This document shows positions 45,062 through 56,289 of a stretch of DNA of 64,000 bases, piece by piece. Source of the stretch: Paralithodes platypus (lineage: Eukaryota; Arthropoda; Malacostraca; Decapoda; Lithodidae). Under the pieces are notes generated by a model. That model was given only the letters and a program-made list of their open reading frames with translations, ran no database searches and was not told the origin of the DNA. Positions within the stretch are counted from its first letter, which is position 1; each line of letters begins with the position of its first letter. The DNA lies in assembly GCA_032716605.1 (NCBI GenBank), contig CM064506.1:17123779-17187778 (forward strand). Direction: 5' to 3'. Both the position numbers and the translations under genes were made by a program.

Positions 45062-45254
45062 TTAAGCGAGGAATTACTGTACCTCATTATTCCATCCAAA
45101 AAGCAATGTCTTACAAAACAAATTTAAGGCATTTGTGGTTTGGCAACTTCTGAATTAAAGCTTGATATTATTATAGTCTCCTAAAATCATCCACTTCCAC
45201 TCTAGTTGTCGATAGCAATGAGAAAATGCCCCTAAACAGTACGAGATTTTTTTT

Positions 45255-45440
45255 TGTTCTGCCAGACGCCGTAATTCTCGAGAAGGGGTGGCCATGAACA
45301 TTAGTCGCTTGTCACAAATCACTAAATCAAGTTGCCCGGGCTTGACATCTACCAATAACATTTAGACAGTGCGGGCTCAATCTGCCGACCATTTAATCAG
45401 CAGCTGACGCTCTACTGACTATACCAAGGCTCGTCGAAAA
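45255..45440 (-). mobile_element. tRNA-derived SINE with an RTE-like 3' tail
   Basis: On the minus strand a tRNA-like head (45435-45370) has A box TATAGTCAGTAGAGCG, an anticodon-arm-like CAGCTGCTGATTAA and a B-box-like GGCAGATTGAGCCC. After about 70 bases comes TGGCCACCCCTTCTCGAGAA followed by TTACGGCGTCTGGCA. This is the RTE-A 3' end (44570-44601) with few differences, and it is followed by an A-rich tail. A Pol III SINE that copied the 3' recognition end of RTE is the natural reading. Confidence 0.75.
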
Positions 45441-45456
45441 TGGTCGGAAAAAATAC

Positions 45457-47609
45457 TTGAGTGACACCGTCTTAAGAATTAAAAAATTAAAAGATTCATT
45501 GAAAGGCCTACAAAAGAAAAGTTTTGCTCCTTTTATAGAAAATATTCTAAATAATAAACATAATTTCACAAATAAATTTAAGAATATAGTCTTTGCTTTT
45601 ATGGGATATATTAGAGCTAATTCTAAGAAATCCAAAGATAACCGTATTAAAGATAAAGTCATGTCCACTTTAAATTATTCCTCTAAAATTTTAGACAAAA
45701 TTAATGTTAACAGTCTTATTAATTCAAAGAAAGTTAAGTCCATGTTACCAGATGGTTGTAAAGATTTCAAACCATTAATAGTGTATTCATATGAACGACC
45801 TGTTGGGTCTATTATTTGTAATTATAATAAAGTTTTAGGGAATCTTTCAGATAATGATATTTTCAATAATAATAAATGCGTGTGTGAAAGAGTCATGGAT
45901 ATGCCAGCTAGCAGACGTGATGCACTAGCAAAGTTCATTTATAGTCCGATATGTCACATATTAACAGGTGATGTAGAACTAGTTAAACATTTTGCAAACG
46001 ACAAATTAGCGGAGCTATGTCGTAAAGGGTTTAAATTTAGAATAGGGAGTAATAAAGTAACATGGGACATAATTTTAAAAGATATTGTTTTTTCAGTCAA
46101 TAAATTAAAAGATAAATTGTTAAAAATTGCGTGCTGCAATGCGAGGAGAACTAGAAGCATGGTCTAAATTATTAATTAAGTTAATTAGAAATAAAATTTT
46201 CTCGCTTAAAAATGAATTTAATCTTTCAGATTTTATAGACTATAATTATAATAAGCTTAAAGCTGATTTAATAAATTTACATAAACATTTTGTAATCACT
46301 ACAGTAGATAAAGCCAGCAATAATTATAGCTTCACATGTAAGAAATTTTATCTTGAAAATATGAAAAAAGAATTAGGTATTAAGGGTAACATATTACGTA
46401 AAAATATTTGCGGTAATTCTGTTTATGAAATTCAAAATAATCTGAATATTGATAACTTAATCGATGAACATACCAAGAAAAATATAATATTTGATATTAA
46501 ACTTTCTGATAAGAACAAGTGCATTGCAAAATTATACATGTTACCTAAATTTCATAAAAGACCTTATAAATATCGCTTTATTGCCGGAGCAAAATTTGCT
46601 ACCACTAAAACTCTATCAGAACAAGTAGTAAATTGCTTAAAATACATTAAAAGTACTCATAAAAGATATTGTAATACCATCATGAGAAGAACTGGCATTA
46701 ACTATTATTGGAGTGTTGACAATTCGTTAGAAGTTATTGATAAAATAAATACCATGCCGAAAGTTACCTCGGTACATAGCTTCGACTTTGTATACCAATT
46801 TGCCTTTAGATTTAGTATATTCAGAGCTTTGCTTTATTATAGATTTGCACTTTGACAGGTTCGTTAGGAATGGTAATTATTTCATAAATGTTTATACATA
46901 TTTTAATAATGCATCACTTAGCTCTACTCCCACTAGTTCTGTATATTTTGATAGAACTAAACTTAAAGATGCCCTTAAATTCCTCCTTTTCAATACTTAT
47001 GTTAGATTCGGGCCGTACATTTTCAAACAAATATTAGGAATTCCTATGGGTGGAAATGCTAGCCCTTTAATTGCAGACTTATTCTTGCTTGCTTTAGAAT
47101 TTAAATATATAAAAGACTTAGTTGACAGTAGCAAGAAAAATAAAATTCCAGAAAAATTAGCACTTGCTAAACTGTTAAGTAATAATAGTAGATATATTGA
47201 TGATATTCTTGTTTGCAATTTGTTAAATTTTAATCAAGTTGCTAAACTTATTTACCCTAATTCTATTCCCCTCACACAATGTAACGTAAATTATAAAGTT
47301 GAAAATTTTCTTGATATAAATATAGAGATTGTTAATGAACAGTGCATACTTAAAGTATATCACAAAGTTGATGATTTTAATTTTAACGTAATAAACTTTC
47401 CTTTCCCTAGTAGTAATATCGATAGTAAAATCACTTATAATTGTTTTTATTCCCAATTAATAAGATTTTGTAAAATCTGCACTAAAGTAGATGACTTTTG
47501 GGCTAGAGCTAGGTTACTATACAGACTCTTAGTGGACAGAGGTTTTGAGGCAAGTAAATTGTTCCATAAATTTAATCTTTTAGGGTCAATTATTGTGACT
47601 GTATTCTAA
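45457..47609 (+). pseudogene. Penelope-like reverse transcriptase
   Basis: 45457-46167: N-terminal part with HILTGDVELVKHFAN and LCRKGFKFRIG. 46127-46855: TTVDKASNNYSFTCKKFYLE, LYMLPKFHKRPYKYRFIAG, SVDNSLEVIDKI. 46788-47609: LYTNLPL, FKQILGIPMGGNASPLIADL, catalytic RYIDDILV near 47190, then FLDINIEI and YSQLIRFCKICT. Frame changes near 46150 and 46795 disable it; the YIDD pair is intact. No GIY-YIG endonuclease is visible after the RT, where canonical Penelope carries one, so it may be an endonuclease-lacking type or have lost that part. Confidence 0.8.
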
Positions 47610-48425
47610 AATTTGACATCAATAATTTTAATCAAGCATTTTTAACTTGAAGTTTCTTGTATAACCTCTGCTTACTTTTTGTCTGTATTTATTGTTTATC
47701 TTTTTCTTTTTCTATTATTATTATTATTAATATTGATGATTTTTTAAATTTATTGTTCTTGTTAAAAGAGTACTCTTTGTTTAAATCTGTTGTTACTTCA
47801 TATTTTGCAATTATTTGTCTTTATATTATATGTATTCATTGTCGATAGTATCAATTGCTTACTTTTGCGATTTCCTTAGTTTATTTGTGCTATAAATATA
47901 GGTTATTTGTAGGGTAGTTATTGATAGGGGTCACTTGAGGCATGCTATGCTTACAGGTACCTACCCGATAGCACTATCGTTAGTGAGTGCTGTACTGTAT
48001 TTTATATATCATTTTGTAATAGTATAGATATCTTATCAATATTTGTATTTTGTACTATTGTTAATGTCTTGTCATGTTGCAAATTTGATTTTAAATAATA
48101 TTTTGACATTTAACATGTAGTTTCTTTATTCATGCAGAGTTTAGTAAAATTTGCCAAAACGTCCCGGACTTCCCAAACTTGACTACTTCCTTTAACGTGA
48201 CGATAGTGCGTTGTTATATGTGCGATTAGTTTGCTTGGGAAACAGATTAACTTGCTTATGTAGTAATGTACACCCTATGTGGTGGATTGTGTTCTTTTAT
48301 TTAATAATTTTCATTTTAGTAAGCGTTGTTTCCACATAGCGATTTTGATAATTTAATTTGAAACTTTATATTGTCCTTGTCCCAATTTTGGTTTGTTTAG
48401 TTTGCAAGTTTTACATTTTAATTTA
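45457..48425 (+). mobile_element. Penelope-like element, longest copy
   Basis: Coding part 45457-47609 in three frames, then an AT-rich 3' region to about 48425. The end CAAGTTTTACATT.TAATT matches the other copy's end at 12021. The 5' border lies against the SINE at 45440, so truncation is likely. AT-rich codon use contrasts with the GC-rich DIRS element 12 kb away. The 3' region contains the unoccupied TTAA site used by the MITE at 12623. Confidence 0.85.
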
Positions 48426-48714
48426 TATAAAATAGTCTGGAAGAAGGAAAAATTAAACGAATACTGGCATCAAGTGATTGAAAGGATTTATATATTTAAA
48501 TAATCACACCTTACAATCTAGACATAGAACTTGATGCTAATGTTAATTTAATGTCTACTATCTTAGTCTAAGTTCTTATAATATTTACATCTACAGTGAG
48601 TTGAGGCCTAGAGCCTACATACTATTTCTAATAACACATCAGAGCCTTCACAAAGTAGGCCTACAGTAATAATTAATTTATCCAAATATCCTCATAGTCC
48701 ACATTCTTGGAGAT
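48426..48714. other. Unassigned AT-rich DNA
   Basis: No motif, repeat or gene recognised between the Penelope-like 3' end and the next MITE fragment. Confidence 0.5.
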
Positions 48715-48853
48715 CAGAATTAATCCTATAAAAATATGGACAAAAATGTACAAATTTATCTAGGGGGTGTTTTCTAAGCTTGATGGAGGTCTAGCGAGGA
48801 AACTAAGAAATAAAGGAATTAATTAATAGACCAAAAATACGGCCTATCTCCCC
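48715..48853 (+). mobile_element. GGGGAGATGGGC-family MITE, right-end fragment
   Basis: Only the right half is left (GCTTGATGGAGGTCTAGCGA to GCCTATCTCCCC), followed by TTAA at 48854-48857. Confidence 0.75.
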
Positions 48854-48918
48854 TTAAAGATCCTAAAGTATTTATACATATACTGTACATATTTATTTAC
48901 AGTAAATTCCATAGTATA

Positions 48919-48977
48919 TTCTAATCATAAATATATAATACACTATAATATAGTGTATTATATATTTATGATTAGAA
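48919..48977. repeat. Perfect 27-bp inverted repeat
   Basis: Arms starting TTCTAATCATAAATATATAA pair perfectly over 27 bases around a 5-base loop. The stem is AT-rich with no T-run context, so it is not a bacterial-type terminator; it may be a tiny hairpin element. Confidence 0.85.
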
Positions 48978-49037
48978 CAAAATATGGGTTAAATGGAGAA
49001 AAGGGTAATTAATTTGTCCATAATAAATTACCCTTAA

Positions 49038-49375
49038 GGGGAGATGGGTCGTTTTTCTAGATCCTTTTCTCACTCATGTTTAGCCCCATTAGTTTTGATT
49101 TTAAGATGTTTACCCCAAGTTTGTCGATTTTAAGACCTTCCGCCCCAATTCCTTGTCAATATTAAGACCTTTCGTGCTATTTTGGTGTCGATTTTTTCCC
49201 TGGCTAACGATTGTGAGCCTGTAATTTTGGAAGAACCGGCCTTCAGTTGGAACATTTTCTACCAAAAAAATGGACAAAGTAATCTAGAAGAGGGATCTAA
49301 TGAATGTTTTTTTTTAGTTTGATGGAGGTCTAGGGAAGAAACTAGAAAAATAATTAATACATGAAAAAATTTACC
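49038..49375 (+). mobile_element. GGGGAGATGGGC-family MITE, right end lost
   Basis: TTAA at 49034-49037 precedes GGGGAGATGGGTCG. Internal landmarks follow to TTTGATGGAGGTCTAGGGA near 49330, but the right terminal repeat is missing and the sequence changes at about 49375. Confidence 0.8.
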
Positions 49376-49616
49376 AAACAGTGAACCATTAACTCATGAA
49401 CTGCTATAACCTGTGCAAAATAAAAGGTCAAGTTGAGGGAGGGAGGGAGGGGTATAAAGGGGGGAAGGAGTGGAGGATGTGGTATGGGGAGAAGCCACTA
49501 CTTTTTATGTCACTCAATTTTGAGACATTTCCCAGTACTGGCAGGGTATTAGAAGGGTTATTTTTACACGTTTAAATACCGTGCTTTCGGAAGGACCGTC
49601 GCGGTTCCTGGGTTAA

Positions 49617-49997
49617 GGGGAGATGGGCCGTTTTTCTGGTCCCCTTTCTTCCTCATGCTTATCTGCATTAGTTTTGAAATTTTAAGACGTTTGCCCCATT
49701 AGTTTGTCGATTTTAAGACCTTTCGGCCCATTTCTTTGTCAATATTAAGACCTTTCGTGCACTTTAGGTGTAAAAAAAAAATCCTGGCGAGCGATAGTGA
49801 GCCTGTAATTGTGGAGGAACTGGCCTTCGGCCATGAAATTTTTCTACCGGAAAATGTACAAATTAATCTACTAGGGTGATCTAATGGATGTTTTTTTTAA
49901 AGTTTGATGGAGGTCTTAGAGAGGAGACTAAAAAAATAAATGAATACAGTACTGTACTGTAAATAAATATATAGAGCCCAAAAATTAACCAGTCCCC
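49617..49997 (+). mobile_element. GGGGAGATGGGC-family MITE, complete copy
   Basis: TTAA at 49613-49616 and 49998-50001. Left end GGGGAGATGGGCCG, right end degenerate (ACCAGTCCCC). All internal landmarks are present. Confidence 0.85.
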
Positions 49998-50561
49998 TTA
50001 ATATGTACAGTATATTAATACAGTAATGAACACAAAATTTAATATACGGATCTAAAGGTACAGTATATCAAACAATCAAGGCAAATGACTATCAATAGAA
50101 CGGCAACTATAGTTCATTCATTATCGGTTGGCCAGAAATTGTGACCCCATAACCTCTGTAACTCAAAAAAGAGCTACCATACAACATTTGACCACTTGCG
50201 AGTTTCAGGCTATAAGGAAGATGGAGTTTTTTACATTGATATTTAGCAGAATTACCAGCTAAAATGCGGTTGTAGTACAGTAAACCCTCGCCATCTCGGA
50301 CCTCTAGAGGTCGGAAACCCGTACTAGCCGGACTGGCTACGGCCTCTCGGACATGTACTTCCGTATTTCGGACATTTCCGTCATCGTTCCGACAGTGTCC
50401 GACGTTGTCGGATGATGCCCTCACGTCACCGGGCAATAAGGGTGAATATCCGACAAACAGAAGGGACGTCCGACGCCATCTACATCCGGGGCAAATTTTT
50501 GTTGCGTGAACTATTAGTTATATGGGAATAATTAGGTTAGGTCCGAACCATCAGGCATATA

Positions 50562-53159
50562 CAGTCCTCCCTCGGGTAGTGCGGCTTTGGACAGTGCGGT
50601 TTTGGTCTAACGCGGGTACCCCTAGTGTGCCGAGTCAGCATCTAACACGCTTTTATTTATGTAGCGCGCTCTGTGGTCGGCTGGGGGCTCGGCATCTCTC
50701 GCCATATCTCGGCCGTGACGTCAGACTCGGTAGACTCGTGACGTCAGACTCGGCTAGGCTCGGCTCGGCTCGGCCTCCCCACGCTTGGGTAGGCCTAGTC
50801 CTACGCCACGTGTCTCCGTGATAACATAGTGCCCGCCCAAATCGTTTCTGTTCTACCAAGTATCACCGCAACCATGCCCCCACCACTCAAGCGCCGCAAG
50901 TTCACTTATGCAGAGAAGCTAGAGGTGGTGAAGAAAGTGGAATCTGGTACCAAGAAGGCACATATTGCCCATACTTATGGGGTGAATGAATCGACAATAC
51001 GAACAATCTTCAAGAATAGAGACAATATACGAAAAGTTCTCAAGGGTAACCCAGGCATAGCGAGTCAACATGCCTTTAAGGTAGCCAACCCTGTTCTCAA
51101 GATGACTCAGAAACTTGTTGGTCGTTATATTGATCGCCAAAGCAGGAGGGGGGTCCCTCTTGATGGAAAAGCTATTCGTCAGAAGGCCAAAAAACTTTAT
51201 CTAGAAGTTGCTGTCAAGTTGAGCGTGCCTAACCCGCCACCATTTCAAGCGTCACACGGATGGCTCTGGTCTTTTCTTAATCGGCAGAAGGTTAAGAATG
51301 TGCGAATAACTGGAGAAGCCGCAAGTGCCAATGTTGCAGCTGCCCGAGAATTTCCTGCCTACCTACGCCAGATTATAGAAGAGGGTGGATATTCAGCTGA
51401 CCAAATTTCAACGCCGATGAGACAGGCTTTTTTTGGAAAAAAATGCCCAAATGCACCTACATCCACAGGAAGCAGAAGAGCGCCAAGGGTTTCAAAGGGG
51501 CAAAGGATAGGGTAACATTGCTCTTGACGTGCAATGCTTCAGGGTCTTGCAAGATGAAGCCCCTAGTCATCCACCGAGCTAAGAAACCTCGCCCCTACAG
51601 GAACTTAGACATGTCACGTCTCAACGTGCATTGGATGTCCAACAAGAAAGCCTGGATGTCAGCTGCCCTCAGTCTTGAGTGGTTTGATAAATATCTTGTA
51701 CCTGAACTTGAACAGTTTTATCTGCGGAAAAATCTAGCTTTTAAGATCCTGTTCTTGCTGGACAACGCACCTGGTCATTCGCCCCTGCTAGTTGACAGAC
51801 ACCCTTCAATAAAGGTGATGTTTATGCCACCCAACACAACCTCTCTTCTACAGCCATTAGATCAGGAGATCATCGCCTGTCTTAAAGCTGCCTATGCCAC
51901 GAAGACCTTCTTAATGTTGGATTCTGCAACCGACACAAATGAAGAAATTGATCAGATGTCCGACCTGGATTCTGAGCCTGATGACCCCAATGCCGCCCCA
52001 CAACAAGCCCAAGATCCAGCCCCTGACCAAGCCCCTGCACAAGCCCAAGATCCCCCTGAAAATCCAGTCACCCTTACAGTCTTCCAATTTTGGAAGCAAT
52101 TCCACATAAAAATGGGAATTGACTTCATTGTCGAGAGTTGGAACTCATCAACCAGCCCACTATCCACCACGCATGGAGGAATATTTTGGAGGGGTTACCT
52201 GGCCACAAGCTAGACCTGCCAGGTGAGCGTCAGAGGGTAGAAGCGGCGGTTGAACAGGCAGTGGCAGCAGCTCGTAACGTGGCAGGCCTACAAGATATCA
52301 ACGAGGAAGACGTCCGAGAGATGATTGTTCCACCTGAGCAGGAACCCGAGGACTTACTGCAGGAATTGGATGAGGAACTAGCGGATGAAGAAGCGCCTGC
52401 CGAAGATGGAGTTAACGATGGAGACCCTATCACCAGTGACTTACGTGAGATCGTCGAGTTGGCTGATCGCTTGGCTGACCGTATCCAGAACAAGGATCCA
52501 AATAGGGATAGGGCTCGAGCAACGTCTATGCAACTCTCAACTCTGCTGAGACACTACTCCGAGATGTTTACTGAGAGGGTCAATGCTCGCCAACAGAGAA
52601 GGATCACAGAGTTTTTCCGTGACCGCCAGGAACAGCAGGAACGGCAGCAGGGTGACGATTCGGAGGAGGAAGAACGCCAGCTGGGTGACGATTCGGACTC
52701 CCTCCCTTCTGACGTTGACATTGACGACAACATGTCATTGTTCTCAGGGTTCGGCGATGACGACCAGAACCTGGGAAGGCTTTCAACCTCCTCAAGGCCT
52801 TCAACCTCCTCTCAGTGACGCCCATCTTGGTGTCGTGGGGGAGGGGAGGGGATGGGAGGGGGCAGGCGGGCGGGCGGGCGGGAGAGAGAGGGAGGCGACG
52901 CACCACATCCACAGCACCACTCGACAAGGTAATGAACAGTAACTTACCTGTGTGTCTCATTTCATAGATATGATCTGTAAAATAGGGTTAGGTTGTCTGT
53001 TACTAATGTTTGATCCATATTTGGTAAGGTTATTGGGTGGTAAATGGTCAAAAAGGTGACTTTGGGGAAGTCGTCAGAACCAATAGAATTAATCCCATAA
53101 GTTCTTTGCTTTGTGTAGCGCGTGTTTGCGTAGCGCGGCGCGGTCCCGAGGGAGGAGTG
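50562..53159 (+). mobile_element. Tigger/pogo DNA transposon, nearly complete
   Basis: TA target duplications (50560-50561 and 53160-53161). Inverted ends CAGTCCTCCCTCGGG at the left and, read inward from the right, CACTCCTCCCTCGGG. 2598 bp with a single transposase reading region (50874-52818), typical size for Tigger. The one mismatch in the terminal CAGT may or may not hinder transposition. Confidence 0.9.
50874..52818 (+). pseudogene. Tigger-type transposase (CENP-B-like HTH, DDE), two single-base shifts
   Basis: The start ATG at 50874 (MPPPLKRRKFTYAEKLEVVK) has an A at -3 (ACCATG); an in-frame ATG at 50829 is poorer. Residues about 8-60 form the CENP-B N-terminal HTH (GVNESTIRTIFKNRD). 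About 95-160 is the second HTH (FQASHGWLWSFLNRQ). Then comes the DDE core: the first Asp box (ADETG) lies across a one-base shift at about 51407, the second is LLDNAPGHS (51755-51781), the third QPLDQEIIA (about 51860). A second one-base shift at about 52145 precedes a long acidic C-terminus (EEEERQLGDDSDSLPSD) ending at 52818. The protein belongs to the family that gave CENP-B and jerky; it cuts and pastes at TA. Confidence 0.9.
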
Positions 53160-53224
53160 TAATGTTCGTAAACACCAAATAAAAATCATAATAAATTGTT
53201 ATAATTAATAAATTATATACTGTA

Positions 53225-53292
53225 CAGTAAACCCCCGCTAACTATAAGGGTCGTATTTGTCAATAATATGATAAATTTCACATGAAATGGGG

Positions 53293-53330
<38 letters not shown>

Positions 53331-54047
53331 CCGTGCTGTAGGCCTAATCCCTCCCCTCCCTGTCCCAAGCATCAACTCCGACCCCGTTACTGTGATGATG
53401 TTGATAAGCCTATCTTATTTATTATTTATCTATGTGCTGGAAGGATATTATATTATATTTTTCAATTCCATCACATTAGAAATGATTCAAAGATTACAAA
53501 AAGTCCAAATAAGACATAGTTATGTTAATGTATAAGGGAGTTAGGTAGATGAATTAGAGAGATAGATAGATAGAAAGAGATTGTATATCGAGGGGGAAAA
53601 ACAAAACAAAAAATCTATCAAACGTAAATCTTCCGTCTCTGCTCGCACGGAGGGGAGGGTTGAAATATTTTGTTGACTATCTTATTTATTATTTATCTAT
53701 GTGCTGGAAGGATATTATATTTTTCAATTCCATTGCATTAGAAATTATTCAAAGATTACAAAAAGTCCTAATAAGACATAGTTATGTTAATGTATAAGGG
53801 AGTTAGGTAGATATGCATTAGAGAGATAGATAGATTGAAAGAGAGTTGCAGAGGGGGAGTGAGCGATTTTATGTGGAAAAAAGCTAAAAATACCCTGGCA
53901 AAAAACTTCCGAACCATCGGTAAATCTCGGTAAAAAATTTGTAAAGTCGAGCCAAAGTGTTTGTTGTGCGGGCAAGGGGTAGTACTATGCAACCTTCGGT
54001 AAAGTGAAAATTTGTTGCAAGAGTGTTCGTTGTGCAGGGGTTTACTG
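53225..54047. mobile_element. TA-flanked MITE with poly(A) run
   Basis: Left TA is at 53223-53224; right TA at 54048-54049. Inverted ends CAGTAAACCCC(C/T)GC. Contains an A run (53292-53326) and a direct repeat of about 100 bases (ATTTATTATTTATCTATGTG at about 53417 and 53682). Non-coding. The first nine bases of its ends equal those of the large outer element. Confidence 0.8.
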
Positions 54048-54049
54048 TA

Positions 54050-54780
54050 GGGTAAGGTGGGGTGAATCCGCCGGGGGGTGGAATCGCCGGGGACGTAAGA
54101 TACTTGTCTAAAACAATTCGTCATAAATCCAAATACGTATGGAATTGATTCTAGGTATGTTTATAGTACGTGTAGATGATGATAGAACACAAAAATGCGT
54201 AGTTGTCATTTATTTAACGAAGAAAAATATTTTTCCATAATATTTCAAACTGAAAAATATGTAAGCGGTCTTGAAACATTTTCGTGGCGGCGACTTTACA
54301 TCTCCCAATACACTTTTTTTTCGTTACAAGATGGTTGTCTGTGATTTCTAAGTGGAAACTAAAAAAAAAAAAAAAAAAAATTTCAGGCATAAATATATAT
54401 AATTATATAATTTTCTAAATTCTATAATTATATAAATATATAATATATAATTATATAATTATACCAAAATACTTGGATTATATCAATCTAATAATAAAAC
54501 ATATTAATTGTTACTTAATTGGGGGTAAAATCGCCGTGGCAGGATTAAATAATCGATAATATATAACCGCGGCGGATTCACCCCGCCGCGCGAGTAACGG
54601 TTTTCGCCACCCATTACAAACTTTAATGTTTTGTTTTTTGAAATAAAAATGATATGAGCGTGTGCAGGAAAGCGAGAATGTTAAAGTTATGTAAACAAAA
54701 AATTCTGAATTCTGATTCAGTTGGATGCTGTTATTAAAAAAACACGTTTCGTGGCGGATTCACCCCACCTTACCCTACTG
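54050..54780. mobile_element. MITE abutting the previous element
   Basis: Inverted ends GGGTAAGGTGGGGTGAATCC, complete CAGTA start only at the right end. The left end overlaps the CTGTA that closes the element 53225-54047. The interior is extremely AT-rich, with TATAATTATATAATT palindromes (54405-54470) and several CGCCG/GGCGG motifs. Non-coding. Confidence 0.75.
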
Positions 54781-55044
54781 TGTTTTGTATTACAGATTAT
54801 AGGGTTCGAATAGGGTTGTCTTCGTTTTCTAGGTTGACACGGACGTCTCTCTTGAGGTCGGATTTTTTCCGTAGTCTCCAATTTCATTGTTGTCTCGGAC
54901 GGACATTGGTTAGGTCGGATTTTATCCTCTGTTAGGTCGGACACAAGCCGGACTCCGGACATCTCGGACTGGGTCTCCCCCCAATTAGTCCGTCTCGGAC
55001 TGGGTCTCCCCCCAACTAGTCCGAGATAGCGAGGGTTTACTGTA

Positions 55045-55729
55045 CATATATAAATACATACAACTAAATTCAACATATGTTTTATCCATTAGACATCTGA
55101 TTTACTATTGTATTTATGTTTAATATCGATGTTTACGGCACCAACTTCCTTATAGCCTGAAACTCGCAAGTGGTCAATTGGGCTGTGCATTCCCACACCT
55201 ATTCCCTGGCTGGATGGTAAAAATAGTAGCTCGATTACTATGGTCGTTTAGCCCTTCCTACCCGGTCTGCCTTAGGTAAGGACAGCACGAAAGAAGGGCC
55301 GCTACCCGGTATGCCTTATCTAAGGCATGAGCTTAATAGCCTAATTAAGCTTGGTCTGAACGCCGTGCGTACGACGTATGTCAACAAACCCAAGCGTTCG
55401 TCACCGCACCTCCGAAAACAAGGAGAAGACTCCTCAATGTTATTGTTCTGACGTCATGACGAAATTAGTGTCTTTAAAGCCCCCATATTGGCAACATCTC
55501 TGCAATATTGGCTCCACTGAAATCGTCATCACAACTGAACCAGTTGACTTACAGAGCTCTACTCAATGCCAAAATACAGATTGAAAACCGCACTACGATT
55601 ATAGATGAGTGGGAAAGTTCTAGCAGTGAAAATAAACATAAATACGGTAGCCTAGGCCTAGACGTTTTTCAGCCATTTCGCCCGGGTAGGGGCGACCGTC
55701 ATTGGGTAAGACAGCCCGGGGAGGAAGGG
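55045..55729. other. Unassigned, with an inverted partner of 50190-50218
   Basis: The 29 bases at 55149-55177 (TCCTTATAGCCTGAAACTCG onward) are the inverse of 50190-50218, so the outer element landed inside a palindromic repeat. GGGCTGTGCATTCCCACACC occurs at 55180 and again at 57206. The frame 55378-55584 has no domain. Confidence 0.6.
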
Positions 55730-55733
55730 TTAA

Positions 55734-56096
55734 GGGGAGTCAGACCGTTTGTTTGGTCTATTAATTAATTTATTCATATATTTTTTTAGTTTCCTCCCTA
55801 GACCTCCATCAAGCGTAGAAAAACACTCCCTAGACCCCCCTTCAAGATAAATTTGTACATTTTTCTGTAGAAAAATGTCCCGGCCGAAGGCTGATTCCTC
55901 TTAAAATTGCAGGCTCGCTATCGCTCGCCAGGAAATAATCGACACCTAAATGGCACGAAAGGTATTAAAATTGACAACGAAATGGGGCGAAAGGTGTTAA
56001 AATCGTCAAACTAATGGGCCGAACGTCTTATAATCTCAAAACTAGTGGGGCTAAACATTAGGGAGAGGGGGGTCCAGAAAAACGATCTGCCTCCCC
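55734..56096 (-). mobile_element. GGGGAGATGGGC-family MITE, inverted copy
   Basis: TTAA at 55730-55733; right flank TCAA, one base changed. The complement of the family landmarks is read in reverse order (CTAGACCTCCATCAAGC, GCTCGCTATCGCTCGCCAGG). Confidence 0.85.
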
Positions 56097-56289
56097 TCAA
56101 CTCGCTTTTGAGTTATACAGGTTAGTGGTCAAGATTTTAGGCATACAGGTCTCCCTCACTATCCGATGCCCTGATTTAATAAAAATAATAATAATATGCT
56201 GGTATTTTATTTGTTCGAGCGCCAATTCTCCAAGTGGATTCACGAGCGCTCACATTAACTTAAATTTTTCCATTTCAAAAAAACAAAAA

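Larger units (their letters stand above)
50278..55042. mobile_element. Large TA-flanked element holding three further DNA transposons
   Basis: TA at 50276-50277 and 55043-55044. Inverted ends CAGTAAACCCTCGC followed by ATCTCGGAC. Its own sequence is only the outer parts (50278-50559 and about 54781-55042). These are non-coding and carry the word TCGGAC or CCGGAC more than ten times in both orientations, like subterminal transposase-binding repeats. Tigger (50562-53159) and two MITEs (53225-54047 and 54050-54780) are nested inside. Confidence 0.85.

Noticed and set aside
48919..48977. Transcription terminator
   Set aside because: AT-only stem without a U-tract and in a eukaryotic context.
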